Shown here: one piece after another, positions 22,837 to 33,533 of the stretch
How the letters are laid out: each line of letters begins with the position of its first letter
How positions within the stretch are numbered: position 1 is the stretch's first letter
Source of the DNA: Lineus longissimus
Taxonomy: Eukaryota > Nemertea > Pilidiophora > Heteronemertea > Lineidae
Length of the DNA: 64,000 nucleotides
Direction of reading: 5' to 3'
Assembly (NCBI RefSeq): GCF_910592395.1
Contig: NC_088320.1
Location: 7,316,001-7,380,000 of the forward strand
Notes under the pieces: generated by a model
What the model saw: the letters and a program-made list of their open reading frames with translations, nothing else
Told to the model about the DNA's origin: nothing
Databases searched by the model: none
Position numbers and translations under genes: made by a program

Positions 22837-25800
22837 TTATATACTGGATTCTTTAATCGGTGACGAACCTGGGTTGGGTACAACGACGACCATAGGTGTC
22901 TCTGAGGTAGGTTCCAAGGTCATAGTCGTCTTACGCAGTGCGTTTAAGCGTTCCTCGACGCAGCCAGCCGATAATCTCGCCTCCGCGTCGTGGTCCCAAC
23001 ACTCCTCTATCGTATCACAAAAACTCTCCAAACCCTGAAACATCAATAACCAAATCGATCAAAAATACTGTCGGCTCAATCGAAAGACATAGCAATGTAG
23101 GGCGAGGTGTCTTGCCCAAGGACATATTGTAAACAAAAAATATTCCGTCTGCTTTTTATTTTCGGGTTTTTCATCAAGGGAAAGGGCAGCGGAAACGAAA
23201 ATCCTATTTAAGTTACAGTTACCTAGTTGTCAGAATGCTAAATATAACAGTATGCTAAAGTTGCAATTTCACAAAACTGCAAAATAAAACGATGGCAGAT
23301 ATTTCAGGGCGAACTGAACGGTTTTCTTAACAATTAGTAAAATCCATCAGTATGATTGCAAAAAATATTTTTTGCAAATTGTAAGGAGGTGCGGACACTT
23401 TTGAGTTTACAGTACAGTAGAACCTCTCTATTAGGGACACCCTTGGGACTGACAAGTGCTGTCCTTAATAGAGAGGTGTCCTGATTAGAGAGGTCAAATT
23501 GAATGGAACAAACCAATTTGGGACCAAAACTAGGGTTCTTAATAGAGAGGTGTCCACTGTCCACAGTATTTCACTCACCGGATGTAAGGCCCACTGCTCT
23601 TTCATGCGCGGCCGTATCTTCTTTTGTACAACTGCCTCCTGCATGTCCTCTAGCGTCGGATGCTGACCAACTTCCTCCTCGAATGGAAGGCGATACTCGG
23701 GTATTGGCCCTGAGAGTGAAATCAAGCAATTAGCGAGGTAATTACAAATCATAATTTATTGCCCGAACTATTAGTTCAAACAACGACAAACCAAAATTGA
23801 ATAACGATATGTAATGGGACTTGACAACTCATTATCAAAAGCGGTATGTTGCAAATTATACTAATTGTAACATACCGCTTTCGATAACGATATATGGTTT
23901 CTAACAACTTGGCCCTGTAAGTGTAAAGTATGTGGCTTTTCAGCAATCTCATAGACCCTTTTGGGAGGAAACCACTGCGGGCCCAATTAAACCTCGGCAC
24001 AATGAACAAACGATCATGTGGTGTGCGACCATGCAGTCTTTTGTTTGCTGCTTGTTTGTTGTCGCTAGCAGTGGCTTCCTCCGCCTGGTGTGAGGGCCTC
24101 TATTCTCAATTCAAAACACAAGCAGAAACAAAACATGGATCTACCAGTTTCAAAAACCAAAAAAACATCTCATTACGCGCGATTTAAAAACCAAGCTGTA
24201 CACTTACCATCAGCAACTGTACATCTTGACGCCATCTCCCACAGTACCAACCCACATGCATACATGTCTATCCGCAGGAACGCGTCCCGGTTGAAGTTGA
24301 TGGCGCCCTCTAACACCTCTGGTGCCATGTACCGCCGGGTTCCAACCTGAAACATTACAAAATCACCATTCAACTACATTGTATCAGGTAAAACATTCAT
24401 TCTAGTTGGCAGGAAAATCATGCATTCTGGTTGGCAGCTAAAAACATTCATTCTAGTTGGCAGGAAAATCATTCATTCTTGTCGGCAGGTAAAACATTCA
24501 TTCCAGTTGGCAGGAAAATCTCATGAAGTTTGCTGCTGAAAGAATGAATTAGTACTGAAGGTCACCTGCAATGCTTTTTAACCAAGGGAAAAAGTATAGG
24601 GCATAAGACAACAATTACAGTGATGAAAACCGCATAAATATCGAACTACCCATCTTCAAGTTATGGCAGTATGTAATTCAAACATTCCAGGTGGTGCAGG
24701 AAGAGCAAATTGATTATGTACACTGTGCTGTACTGAAATAATTTTTTTTTATAGTTTCATGCCTATATTTTTAAATCGGACATTAACATGTTCAATAAAA
24801 GCTCATACCTGTGACAAGGTAATTAGAATATAAGCATGAAACTATCACAGGCATTATGTGACAGGCATAAGTGGGGCCATCAAAAACCTGTTTTTCAAAA
24901 TCCATTTCTGTTTTTTTATTTTGCAAATTCCGTAAACAAACACTTAAAAGCCTTTCTTTTTATGGACAAATTCTGTGTTTTGAAAAGGCAAATTCCCTGC
25001 CAATTTTACTATTTAAGGATTTTCAGGTGCCCTTCAAACAATGATAAAAGTGCCGACCTAGCCATTATCTCAGAACACTCCTCTTCCATTGTGGAATTTC
25101 ATTATCTGGTTTGTGACGGTCTTAAAATCCAATGACAAACATGATTCGTCATAAAATAATGAGTGTTCAAAAAATATTTACACTAGCAAACACCTTGCAC
25201 ATTCAAGGCACACGTTTACCCCCAAGGAGATCATCGATGACACTTATATAGCACGGGCCTTTCCCTGATAACCCAGTTTAAATTTTCAAGCACCTCTTGA
25301 CATTAACCATGACCATTTCGAATTCCATTTGACCCTGACATGTCTGACACTAAAAATAGACAGAGACTGACACTGGTATGCTGTCAACAAGAACTTTTCT
25401 CACCAAACAATATAATTCATGAATTATAATGGTGCTCACCCAAGCCTGGCAAGGCAATTTTCGTGTTTATGTCTTATGTTTTTTTCAAGTAGCTGACAGC
25501 CCACAAACATGTAGAATCTCAGGGCCGAGTTTCTCAAAACCAGGTTAGCTTTAAAGGGACAATATAGGCAGCAGCTAGGCAGGCAAGTTACACGAAGTCA
25601 CCAATAGGGGTCTCTCACATCTCACAGTACATCGAAATGATTCACGCTTGTACGAGGAATATATTCAGTGCTGAATCTTACATGACCCAGGGCCCTTGCG
25701 GTGTATATAAGTCGCCTAAAGATGGCCACATGAGCCCCTCTGCTCCTGCCTATAGTCCCCCCTTTAAGCTTTAAGTCATGTAAGTCTTAACATGAACATT

Positions 25801-28800
25801 TTAATGGATTTAACTGAAAGAGATAACGTCCTTGAGGATACTTTGAATGTAACCAGAACGGACAACATGGCTTTTGAACAACTGGGGCCTGATCTGCAAG
25901 GCCATGCTCTGAAGTGCCCAGCAAACGAGCATTTAAAATCGAAGTACCAGCGTTCGCTGTGAATGCGAGGACCTTTGCACACCACCAATAGCATTCCGCG
26001 AAAATGACGTCACTGCAGCTGCTGCCCTCTATTTCCCCATCGCTGAATTACAGGCAATGTCGGACAAACATGCGGTTTCGTAATGGATTCAGGCTTTCTA
26101 ACTAGGGCAGTTAGATTCAATCTGGCACATGTCCGAGTGTTGGAAATACTACATTGTTCTGAATATTTCTCTCTCTGACTCTATGGTATCATTCATGCTA
26201 AAAACAATGCAGGGTCAAAAATAATTGACTTTGAAATAAGCTCAAATGCGTAGAAATAAGTGTCGATGTCCGACTGTCACGTGACTAAAACGTCATGAAT
26301 ATCTTATTCAAATGACCTTGTGAGCTATAAATAGTAACGCAGCAGAATGCTATTACAATGCATGCAATCACAGCATGCTTGCGAGAGGCCTAAAAGTCAC
26401 CAAACGGAGAGCTCAAAAATGTGCAGGCATGTACCCTCCGTATTCCATGTGTTCTTGGGCATGGCAACAAAAATAGCCCAGCTGGTGCTTATAATTAACA
26501 AACAAATCAATCTAATTCTTTTTTGAAACTGCATCAATGACCCGTGTGGACATGACCTTACCAACACCTGGATGACTGCCAATTTTCGTACCGCATCCCT
26601 ACTTCTACATTTACGTACCTGGCCATGTGTGTCTCCGGGACCCTTACACGGGTCAAACTTGAGAGCCAGCCCGAAATCTGCTACACAAGCAGTCAGATCA
26701 GCCTTCACTAGCACATTTTTGCTCTTAAAGTCCCGATGCGCTATCGCCGGCTTGTGTTGGGAGATTTTCCCGCTTGGGATATCCTCGTGCAGGTACGCAA
26801 GTCCTCGTGCCATGGACTCAGCCATGTTTACGAGCTGATTCCACGACAGCAAGTTGCCCTTTAAATAGTCATACACCGAGCCATACTCGTGGAACTGGGT
26901 GATCAACCACAGCTCCATATTCAGATTATCGCCTCTCCGCTCCGTCGCGATGAACCGTAAAATGTTCGCATGGTCCATTTGCGGCTGGTTGAATATATCC
27001 TGTTCAGTCATCCACGATAATTTATCCTGCAGCGGGAAAATTTTCACGGCCACGTGCTCCGTCAGAAGCTGTGCCTTCCACACGGCGCCAAACCGGCCTC
27101 TAGCTTTGATCTCAAGGAGTTGTAGTGGGCGCAGACCCGTCACCGGCGTAGGTGGCGGTAGCGGGGTAGGATCCGTGGTTGGTATCGACTCGTGATGATA
27201 GGCGAGCTTGTGGCGCCGCCACATCCAGAATGTGATACCAATGACGAGAGCGAATCCCATGATGGGGACAAGGGAGTACATCAATGCGCGAAACAGCTGC
27301 CCATCGTTGCTGTAGATGATGGGCAAGTCTTCTGAAAGAGGAGAGAACACTATAATCAGAGAACACTACATCAGCAAGAACACTGCATAACAATGTAGGT
27401 TAAACACTACATTATGAGAGCACACTGCTCTATATTATTGAGAGAACTGTGAATTACGGGAGAACACTGCTTTGGGCCTCTTGGATTTAACAGGGCACCA
27501 ATGTCAGAGTAATTTGTGTCCTGTAATACAAAATGTGGGAAATTTTAGGGGAAACCAATGACACCGAGGGACATGCAACCAGCTATGACCTCAGTGACCT
27601 TAGTCATATGCGGGCTCCGCTACAGTGAATTGCGGTCGTTTCGCTACACGACCAATTTTCGCTACATGCCAGTTCGCTACATAGTTCGGTCGTTTCGCTA
27701 CATGTTCAGTCGTTTCGCTACATATGGTTAACTATCACTTATACATCATGAATTAATCTTTTTTTACCTTTTTATTGGTCATCCATTGCAGGACCAAATT
27801 CTTTCGTAGCCTATGTCTAATTCTTATTGCATGGCTCTTTTTGAACAATATTGTGAAAATGCTTTGATTTTTAAATGTGCCACAGCAAGGGTTTTTAATA
27901 TTATTTTTGGTAAATATTATTTTAAGTACACAAGATGTTTATATTGTAAATATAAAAATAAAGGGTCAAAAGAAAGTTTTCTAAATGTAAATTAAACATA
28001 TGCAGAAGTTGTAAATGTGAATAGTCCTCCGTTCATCTTTCATATAGAACATGTTCACATGTTACCGCCTTAGTGATCTTATATACATTGTGCTGAGTAA
28101 TAAGATTCGGATGATACGCTTAAGTAGATTTTTTAAATGTACAGCAAAAGGGTTTTTGATGCTGCAATGACCCATTAAAGAGGTAAAAAAGATTTAATTC
28201 ATAACATGAAATAACCATAGACCTATGTAACGAAACGACCGAACATGTAGCGAAACGACCACACTATGTAGGGAACTGGCATGTAGCAAAATGGTCGTGT
28301 AGCGAAACGACCGGATACCGCTACAGTCATGTAATTCTTACCTCCAGTTGGTTTGGGTGTCGGAGGCACCGGGATGAACGTGTAATTAGAATTACAATAA
28401 TTCCCCTCACAGCAACAGAAGAACGTGCTGGTGGCCCCCTGAGCTCCTTTATGGACACAATCCGTCTTCATCTGACAGTCGTGCTGATTCATCCAGCATC
28501 CTTTCTTCTGGAGCTGATAGACGTTCGAGACATTTTTCCACAGGGCGTAGCAGTAGGTCGGCCGGTCGAGGTCGACCTCGTTTTCGTCGTTGCATGGTTT
28601 CACCGTGATGTTACATTGGTTCTCCTTCTCGCAGTACCTGTGGTCGTAGTATTCACATATCGTGTGATTCTTGCCAAGCACCGCTGGAAAATCAAATCAG
28701 AACATCAGCGCTCACAGTCACACTAATTATCGACTATATTTATAACCAACCAAACCAGACTTTTGGTTCTGACATAAAAACATGTAACTTTTTATGACAT

Positions 28801-29375
28801 GACATGCAAGAAAGACGATTATGAAGTCTTCATACTTCCAACATTCACCATAGGCCTTTTCGAAGAAGTTCGACAGATTGTTTGGGCCCTGACCAGTGCA
28901 GTACATGCGTTTCACCCACAGGCACTTGTAAATAAAAGCACACCCCCACTGACAACACACGTACTGACATTTACAAGTGCCCGTGTTTCCCATGGAACAA
29001 AGGTCAACAGTCACACTCACAGTGCCTAATGACGTTTTGAATCATTGTCCAAAATTGGGTTAGGCTTTCAAACGTGTTCAGGGTGTGCGCATTAAATGTA
29101 GATTTGTTCTGGCTCCGATTCGTCTTCTTCGAAAAGGCCTATGCTTTGCAACTGGTGATGTACACATCGACGATGTGCAACAATGTATTCGCATACTGCA
29201 CTGTCACTGTGTGTGCGGGACGAAAAGACGGGGATTTTCACTTCACAATCCCGTACACTTCTACCGGACAGAATACTAATATCTACATATTTACATGATC
29301 ATAAGAACCTAACGTACCATATGACATCAGTAAAATCACACTCAGAACAACCAACCATCCTAGCTGAGATGACAT
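22837..29375 (-). CDS. ACVR2: activin receptor type II (ACVR2), receptor Ser/Thr kinase
   Basis: Type II receptor for activin/BMP-class ligands at the plasma membrane; it phosphorylates type I receptors. Coding exons on the minus strand: 29375-29318, 28683-28342, 27331-26619, 24346-24208, 23709-23579, 23034-22837. All have canonical GT-AG sites and matching phases, giving 526 residues (vertebrate ACVR2A/B about 512). Residues 1-20 are a signal peptide. Residues 21-120 form the cysteine-rich three-finger ectodomain ending in [10 protein letters not shown] membrane segment spans about 149-171. The kinase has GRFG (212-215) in the glycine loop, ATP lysine K230, HRD 332-334, DFG 352-354 and APE 379-381. 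The C-terminal part ([20 protein letters not shown], then a tail ending in KESSI) is typical of ACVR2. The transmembrane and N-lobe regions share one 713-bp exon. Introns carry several MITEs. Confidence 0.96.
23413..23565 (+). mobile_element. pogo-type MITE (CAGTAGAACCTCTCT) in ACVR2 last intron
   Basis: Begins CAGTAGAACCTCTCTATTAG and continues with GGACACCCTTGGGACTGACA and GTCCTTAATAGAGAGGTGTCC like the complete copy at 45685-45840. Its right part ends about 15 bp from the splice donor of the penultimate ACVR2 exon (donor at 23578 on the minus strand). Confidence 0.75.
23832..23886. repeat. 22-bp inverted repeat with short loop
   Basis: TTATCAAAAGCGGTATGTTGC is answered by ACATACCGCTTTCGATAA about 10 bp later, with a few mismatches. 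A stable hairpin or tiny fold-back element in an ACVR2 intron. Confidence 0.7.
24365..24525 (+). repeat. tandem repeat, about 28-30-bp unit, 5 copies
   Basis: Imperfect copies of AAAACATTCATTCTAGTTGG with CAGG(A/T) between them, adjacent to the acceptor of an ACVR2 kinase exon (intron side on the minus strand). Confidence 0.75.
25551..25767 (+). mobile_element. miniature element, family AAAGGGACAATATAGGC (copy 3)
   Basis: Bounded by TTAAAGGGACAATATAGGCA and CCTATAGTCCCCCCTTTAA, with TTAA at both ends. It is the best-preserved copy of the 3120 and 14960 elements and lies in the large ACVR2 intron between 24346 and 26619. Confidence 0.8.
25985..26355 (+). mobile_element. MITE with AATAGCATTCCGCG ends (copy A)
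   Basis: About 370 bp from CAATAGCATTCCGCGAA to CAGAATGCTATT. Copies lie at 38944-39316 (same orientation) and 58487-58856 (reverse), nearly identical over the interior. It carries TGACGTCA near the left end and CACGTGAC, ACGTCA and TATAAATA near the right end. It lies in an ACVR2 intron. Confidence 0.85.
27634..28312. mobile_element. transposon with ~95-bp TIRs built of GTCGTTTCGCTACA repeats
   Basis: 27634-27725 is repeated in reverse complement at 28219-28312 (GGTCGTTTCGCTACACGACC at the outer edge). Each arm contains three copies of GTCGTTTCGCTACA plus the phrase ATGCCAGTT. The interior is AT-rich and non-coding. The structure is a non-autonomous DNA transposon with subterminal repeats, in the ACVR2 intron between the ectodomain and transmembrane exons. 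Confidence 0.8.
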
Positions 29376-30998
29376 TTTCCGGCTATTTTCCGCCCGTCCG
29401 TCTCAAAGATTGAGACCGAGCGATTTTTTTCGCACAATTTCTCCTCCTAATTTTGGGCAAATAAACACTCTATTCCTTCAGTAACACGCCAATTACTGGC
29501 ATGCACAGATTATTCAGGTCAAGTTTTTCCCATATAAATCATGAAAGGTTACATTTTTCCCGCAAAAAAGGAATAATCGAGTTTTTAATATTGGGATGTG
29601 AAACAACACAGCTCCAACACTGTAAAACACTGTACATTTGATGTACATTATTGTACATTTTTCTACACAACATGGCCGACTTATAAACAACGTTGCCCGG
29701 ATGTACCACTAATTGTCGAATTAGCTTTTGTAACCTCAGCTCTGATTGGCTAAAAGAAGAATACCCTTATTCTCACCATCGCCATAAACCATCTAAATTG
29801 AGTATTCTTGCAAAAATTGAGTATCTTTTTAGAAGAAATAAACTGCATGGATTAAATGCTTGTCACAATTCTTGCTGATATTGCTCTGAAACTGAAGAAA
29901 TTATAAAAATACGCTGACCCACATTTACTGTCTTATCTAATGAAAATAGGCGTTACAAGGTTTAAGGTCACGGTGAGTTGATGATTGGCAGTATTTACGC
30001 TGTTCCTGTAATTATTCCTGACGCATACCGGAATGATTTTATCAAAGTTGAAGCGACAAATTAAACCAAAGCCATGCTATAAACTCCATACAATCAATAT
30101 ATCTGTAGTTAATTGAACTTAAACTGAAGCTTTACAAAACTGTCATTGTGTCTCACGTACTTGAAATGACAAAACATACACTCTAATTGATAAGGGCAAA
30201 ATGGTAAAACGAATAGCCCATTAGGAACTCCACATAAGATTATCGCCGAAAGCGCTGATTGGTTCACGCTAACGTCATTCTGTAGCTATTTTTAGATGAA
30301 GCCAGCTATTCGACAGAAATGACATATGGGGCTATTTTTAGGTATAGGATTGCACCATAAAGTAAGTGGTTGCCGACATCCAAATAGCAACATCATTAGT
30401 AGACTTGGAGGTGTGAGATCTAACCGTGTAGAAAGAGCAGAGGTAAAATTTCGCCAAATTTCTCGACATTTTGTAATAATGTGCCATTTCCAACCGATGT
30501 CACCGGTTTCCTCCTTCTTATAGTGCTAATACTGGATGATGAAATAAGGAAATACATTGTTTTACTACAGTCAACAGCAGTGGGGTAATTGTAGCCCCTG
30601 TTTAGTTGTAGCCCCTGCTGCCTATGATATTGATTGATAAGTGAGATTCCGTGAATATGATTGGCTGATACGCGTCACGTGACCCTGTGGCATTCGCAAT
30701 GTTGCCGGCTCCAGCCGGTCGACATTTTGCCATGTCTCCTGACCGGGCGACATTCGGCATGTTACCCTCCGTGGCGGGCAATAAACCCCCCCCCCCCGGT
30801 CTTTCTCACAAACCTGGATCCACCCCTGTATAACAGCTTTCTATGTTCCGTAAACGTGGATTACTATTAGCCCTTTTCAAAGAAGATTGTGGATGGGGGA
30901 GCCGCTGGAAAGGTTAAAGTCTTTGCTGGTCTAAGTCAGATCACATCATTCTCCGTATTTGTATTGCTCATTCTAAGTTTTCTTTCTCGTGTTTTCTA
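29376..30998. promoter_or_regulatory. divergent intergenic region ACVR2 / bZIP
   Basis: The two genes start head to head about 1.6 kb apart. ACVR2 has its ATG at 29375 (minus). On the plus side there is a strong donor-like AAAGTAAGT at 30362 and a polypyrimidine-AG acceptor at 30998-30999 (TTTTCTAG). This allows a non-coding first bZIP exon ending at 30361, with an inverted CCAAT (ATTGGTT) near 30259. Promoter positions are inference. The region also holds a 9-C run near 30787. Confidence 0.4.
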
Positions 30999-31101
30999 GT
31001 GAGAGTGGGGCGAGCCCCTTAGCAGTGCAACCAGTCGCTTGACGAGCAAACAGAATTTTGTCCGAAGACTCTTCCTTGGAAGCAGCAATTAACGATTTCT
31101 T

Positions 31102-31299
31102 ATGTACCGAATTTGAATTCCCACAAGACGTAATATGCAGCAACTACGAACCCAAGTTTGGACTCTCTGTGAGCAGTCCGAACCCCAGAGCCTCGATGAA
31201 CTCGTCAGAAGCCTTGACATCCCAAGATGCATTGCAGGGGCCAAGTCCGAGCCCCTGCATTGGACAACATTGGACGAACTGGACGGTTGGCCTATTTGA
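31102..31299 (+). promoter_or_regulatory. two upstream ORFs before the bZIP start
   Basis: In the first recognised bZIP exon (from 31000) the first ATG (31102) opens a four-codon ORF (MYRI, stop 31114-31116). The second ATG (31135) opens a 54-codon ORF that ends at 31297-31299 and overlaps the proposed main start (31196) in another frame by 104 bases. The main ATG is the third in the exon. This resembles stress-responsive bZIP mRNAs such as ATF4, but only 18 bases separate the two upstream ORFs, much less than in mammalian ATF4. Confidence 0.45.
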
Positions 31300-33533
31300 C
31301 ACATGTAAGTAGCCAACACCACTCCATAAGGACAACCTCGAAGGACACTTGTCCCACCCAACTAAAAAAATTTACCCTTGGCTAAGGTACTGTCAGGTAT
31401 TTGTAGGGTATTCTGAGGTAAATGAGGGGGTTATTTGGCCCAATTTGACTTGGCCAAGTTATCCCCTCATTTACCCTACAATACCGTACAAATATCTTGC
31501 AGTACCTTGGCCAAGGGTAAATTTTTTTTAAGTAGGGCAAATTGGTACATTTATAGCTTTCATTCATGCTAACCTCTGTAATCAGGACACCTGTATATAA
31601 ATGACAGCACCTGAACGTACATGTATAGGCCTATCATATACTCGTGGACTTAAATGAATGACATCATCAGATTGACGTAAATTCATGACATTTAGTGATA
31701 TCAATTATCCACAGCCCGACCCAATTCTGATTAAGCCTTTGTTTGTGATTTATGATTTACAAATATCTCGTTGATTGCTGACATGGATGGTGGAATGTTG
31801 CCAGTATTGCACCACCAAGATCAATACCGTGCAATCCTGCTGACCCAGGTTGGGTCTTGCAATGTATATCGGAACATAGTAGCTATTTCCAGGCACTGAG
31901 CTTGCTGACTAGGCTATTGCAAAACTATTGCATCATTAGTTGAATATCTTCTGCCAAACTAAACTAAAACTTCACACATTATTCCTCGAACTTTCTGGGT
32001 GTTGATATCACAGACAGTTCGGGGTTACTGCATCATTTGGGATATTTAAAAAAAATTTATATTGATTTGATAACGTTCAGGTCTTTTGATTTGCAAACAC
32101 GAAATTCACATAGTGGATTACATAGGATAGGATAGTGGATTACATAGAATAGGATAGGACATTCAGTGAAACAATTTTTTTTCAAAACATGAAGATTCAC
32201 ATAATCATAGTGGGTTACATAGAATAGGACAAAACACTTTTTTCCGTCATTCTCTCAAATTGAAGATGAATTCTTGGACTTAGCATGGTAATAAACATAT
32301 ATTATTTTAAAATTATTGGTAATTAAAATAATATTGACAATTATCAGCTGTTATCAACTTATTGTCATTTACAGCTAGTATGGATTAGGGAGTCAATCTG
32401 AATGTCGAGGTCTTTGTGAAACACAAAATTCAAAAATGTCTGGGCAATTTTCTCTTTCTAGGTGGACCAGACGGCGCGTTGCAGTCGATCGACTCCAAGG
32501 TGACCTCTGAACTCAGCCCTTTTGATGTCGCAACGATTGATTCATCGGAATTGGACCTTTTTGCCGCACTGCCACCTGGTGGCGACTGCACAGACCTCGC
32601 TGAGCTATCATCTCCGACGGACAGCGAGGGAGATTTCTTCAACAGTAGTTACATGGAAATCTTCACCGATTTGAGCGATATTATGAAAATGGTGAGTTGT
32701 TTGTCCTAATTCGTGTTCACGATCAACAATGACGACATGTTGTTAAACCTGTCGAGGTTTTCCCCGGGGTTTCTCAAGGTCGGGTGGTACCCTTGGTATT
32801 CATGTTGGCATTGTGAAAGGTAGGGTGGCCAACAATTTAAGGTAGGGTGGCTCTATAGAGGGTGATAAGCTGCTTCTCATGTTGAACAAAATTTTCAAAT
32901 TTTGAGTTCAATTTTCAAATCTTTTGAACAAACAAAATAGGCCTTTAAAGGAATATTTCCGTGGCAGGGAAAATACGTTTCTTGATTAAATTTGTTTCTT
33001 TAATTTCTGCCAAATTCTTCTCTCTCCCCTAGGCTGATACAGAACTCACCGTGGAACCGGTCATCCAGTTGGACGCGACCGTCAAAGAGGGTGCGACCGT
33101 ACAGGAGAACACTATCACGACGTCCACGTCCAAGAGAGGCAGGAAGAGGAAGGCAGCAGCTGCAACCAGTGCGACCATCGTCACTGGAGAAGACCACCGC
33201 TACAGTTCCAAACGATCGATGCCAGATTACATCCAGGCGTCAACAAGCGTGTCGGACCTCATCGACATTGAATCCCCTGCCGAAGACGAGGAGGAAACCA
33301 TCTCTCCCGTCGATAAGAAAAAAACGAAGTATAAGGAAAGGCGACGAAAGAACAACATCGCGTCGCAGAAATCCCGCCAGACGCGCAAGAAAAAGAACAG
33401 CGCTTTAGAGCAGCAGGCGGAGGATTTAGAGATTGAGAACGTGGCTATGAGGGCAAAGATCTCAGAGGCAGAGGCCCTCACCAAGGAGTTGAAGGAACTC
33501 TTGGTTACTCAGTTAGCTGGAGGGAAGAAGTAA
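31196..33533 (+). CDS. bZIP transcription factor (C/EBP-gamma/PAR-like basic region)
   Basis: A nuclear DNA-binding dimer is predicted. Coding exons 31196-31304, 32462-32691 and 33033-33533 join in phase through canonical sites, giving 279 residues. The first half is acidic and hydrophobic (SELDLFAALPPGG; YMEIFTDLSDI), like an activation domain. Residues 210-234 form the basic region, with RRRKNNIASQKSR matching the bZIP signature; NN and SR favour C/EBP or PAR families over ATF4. The zipper has heptad positions L238, L245, M252, A259 and L266, followed by LTKELKELL reminiscent of C/EBP-gamma. The frame upstream of 31196 is open back to a TGA at 31040 without ATG, so an upstream exon could supply another start. 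The exact subfamily is uncertain. Confidence 0.85.
31364..31528. mobile_element. palindromic fold-back element in bZIP intron 1
   Basis: The element reads AAAAAAATTTACCCTTGGC at the left and GCCAAGGGTAAATTTTTTT at the right. The inner halves are also complementary (GTAAATGAGGGG with CCCCTCATTTAC), so nearly the whole 165 bp folds back on itself. Confidence 0.75.

Noticed and set aside
31196-33533. Naming the bZIP gene ATF4
   Set aside because: The upstream-ORF layout is ATF4-like, but the basic region (NNIASQKSR) fits C/EBP or PAR families rather than ATF4.
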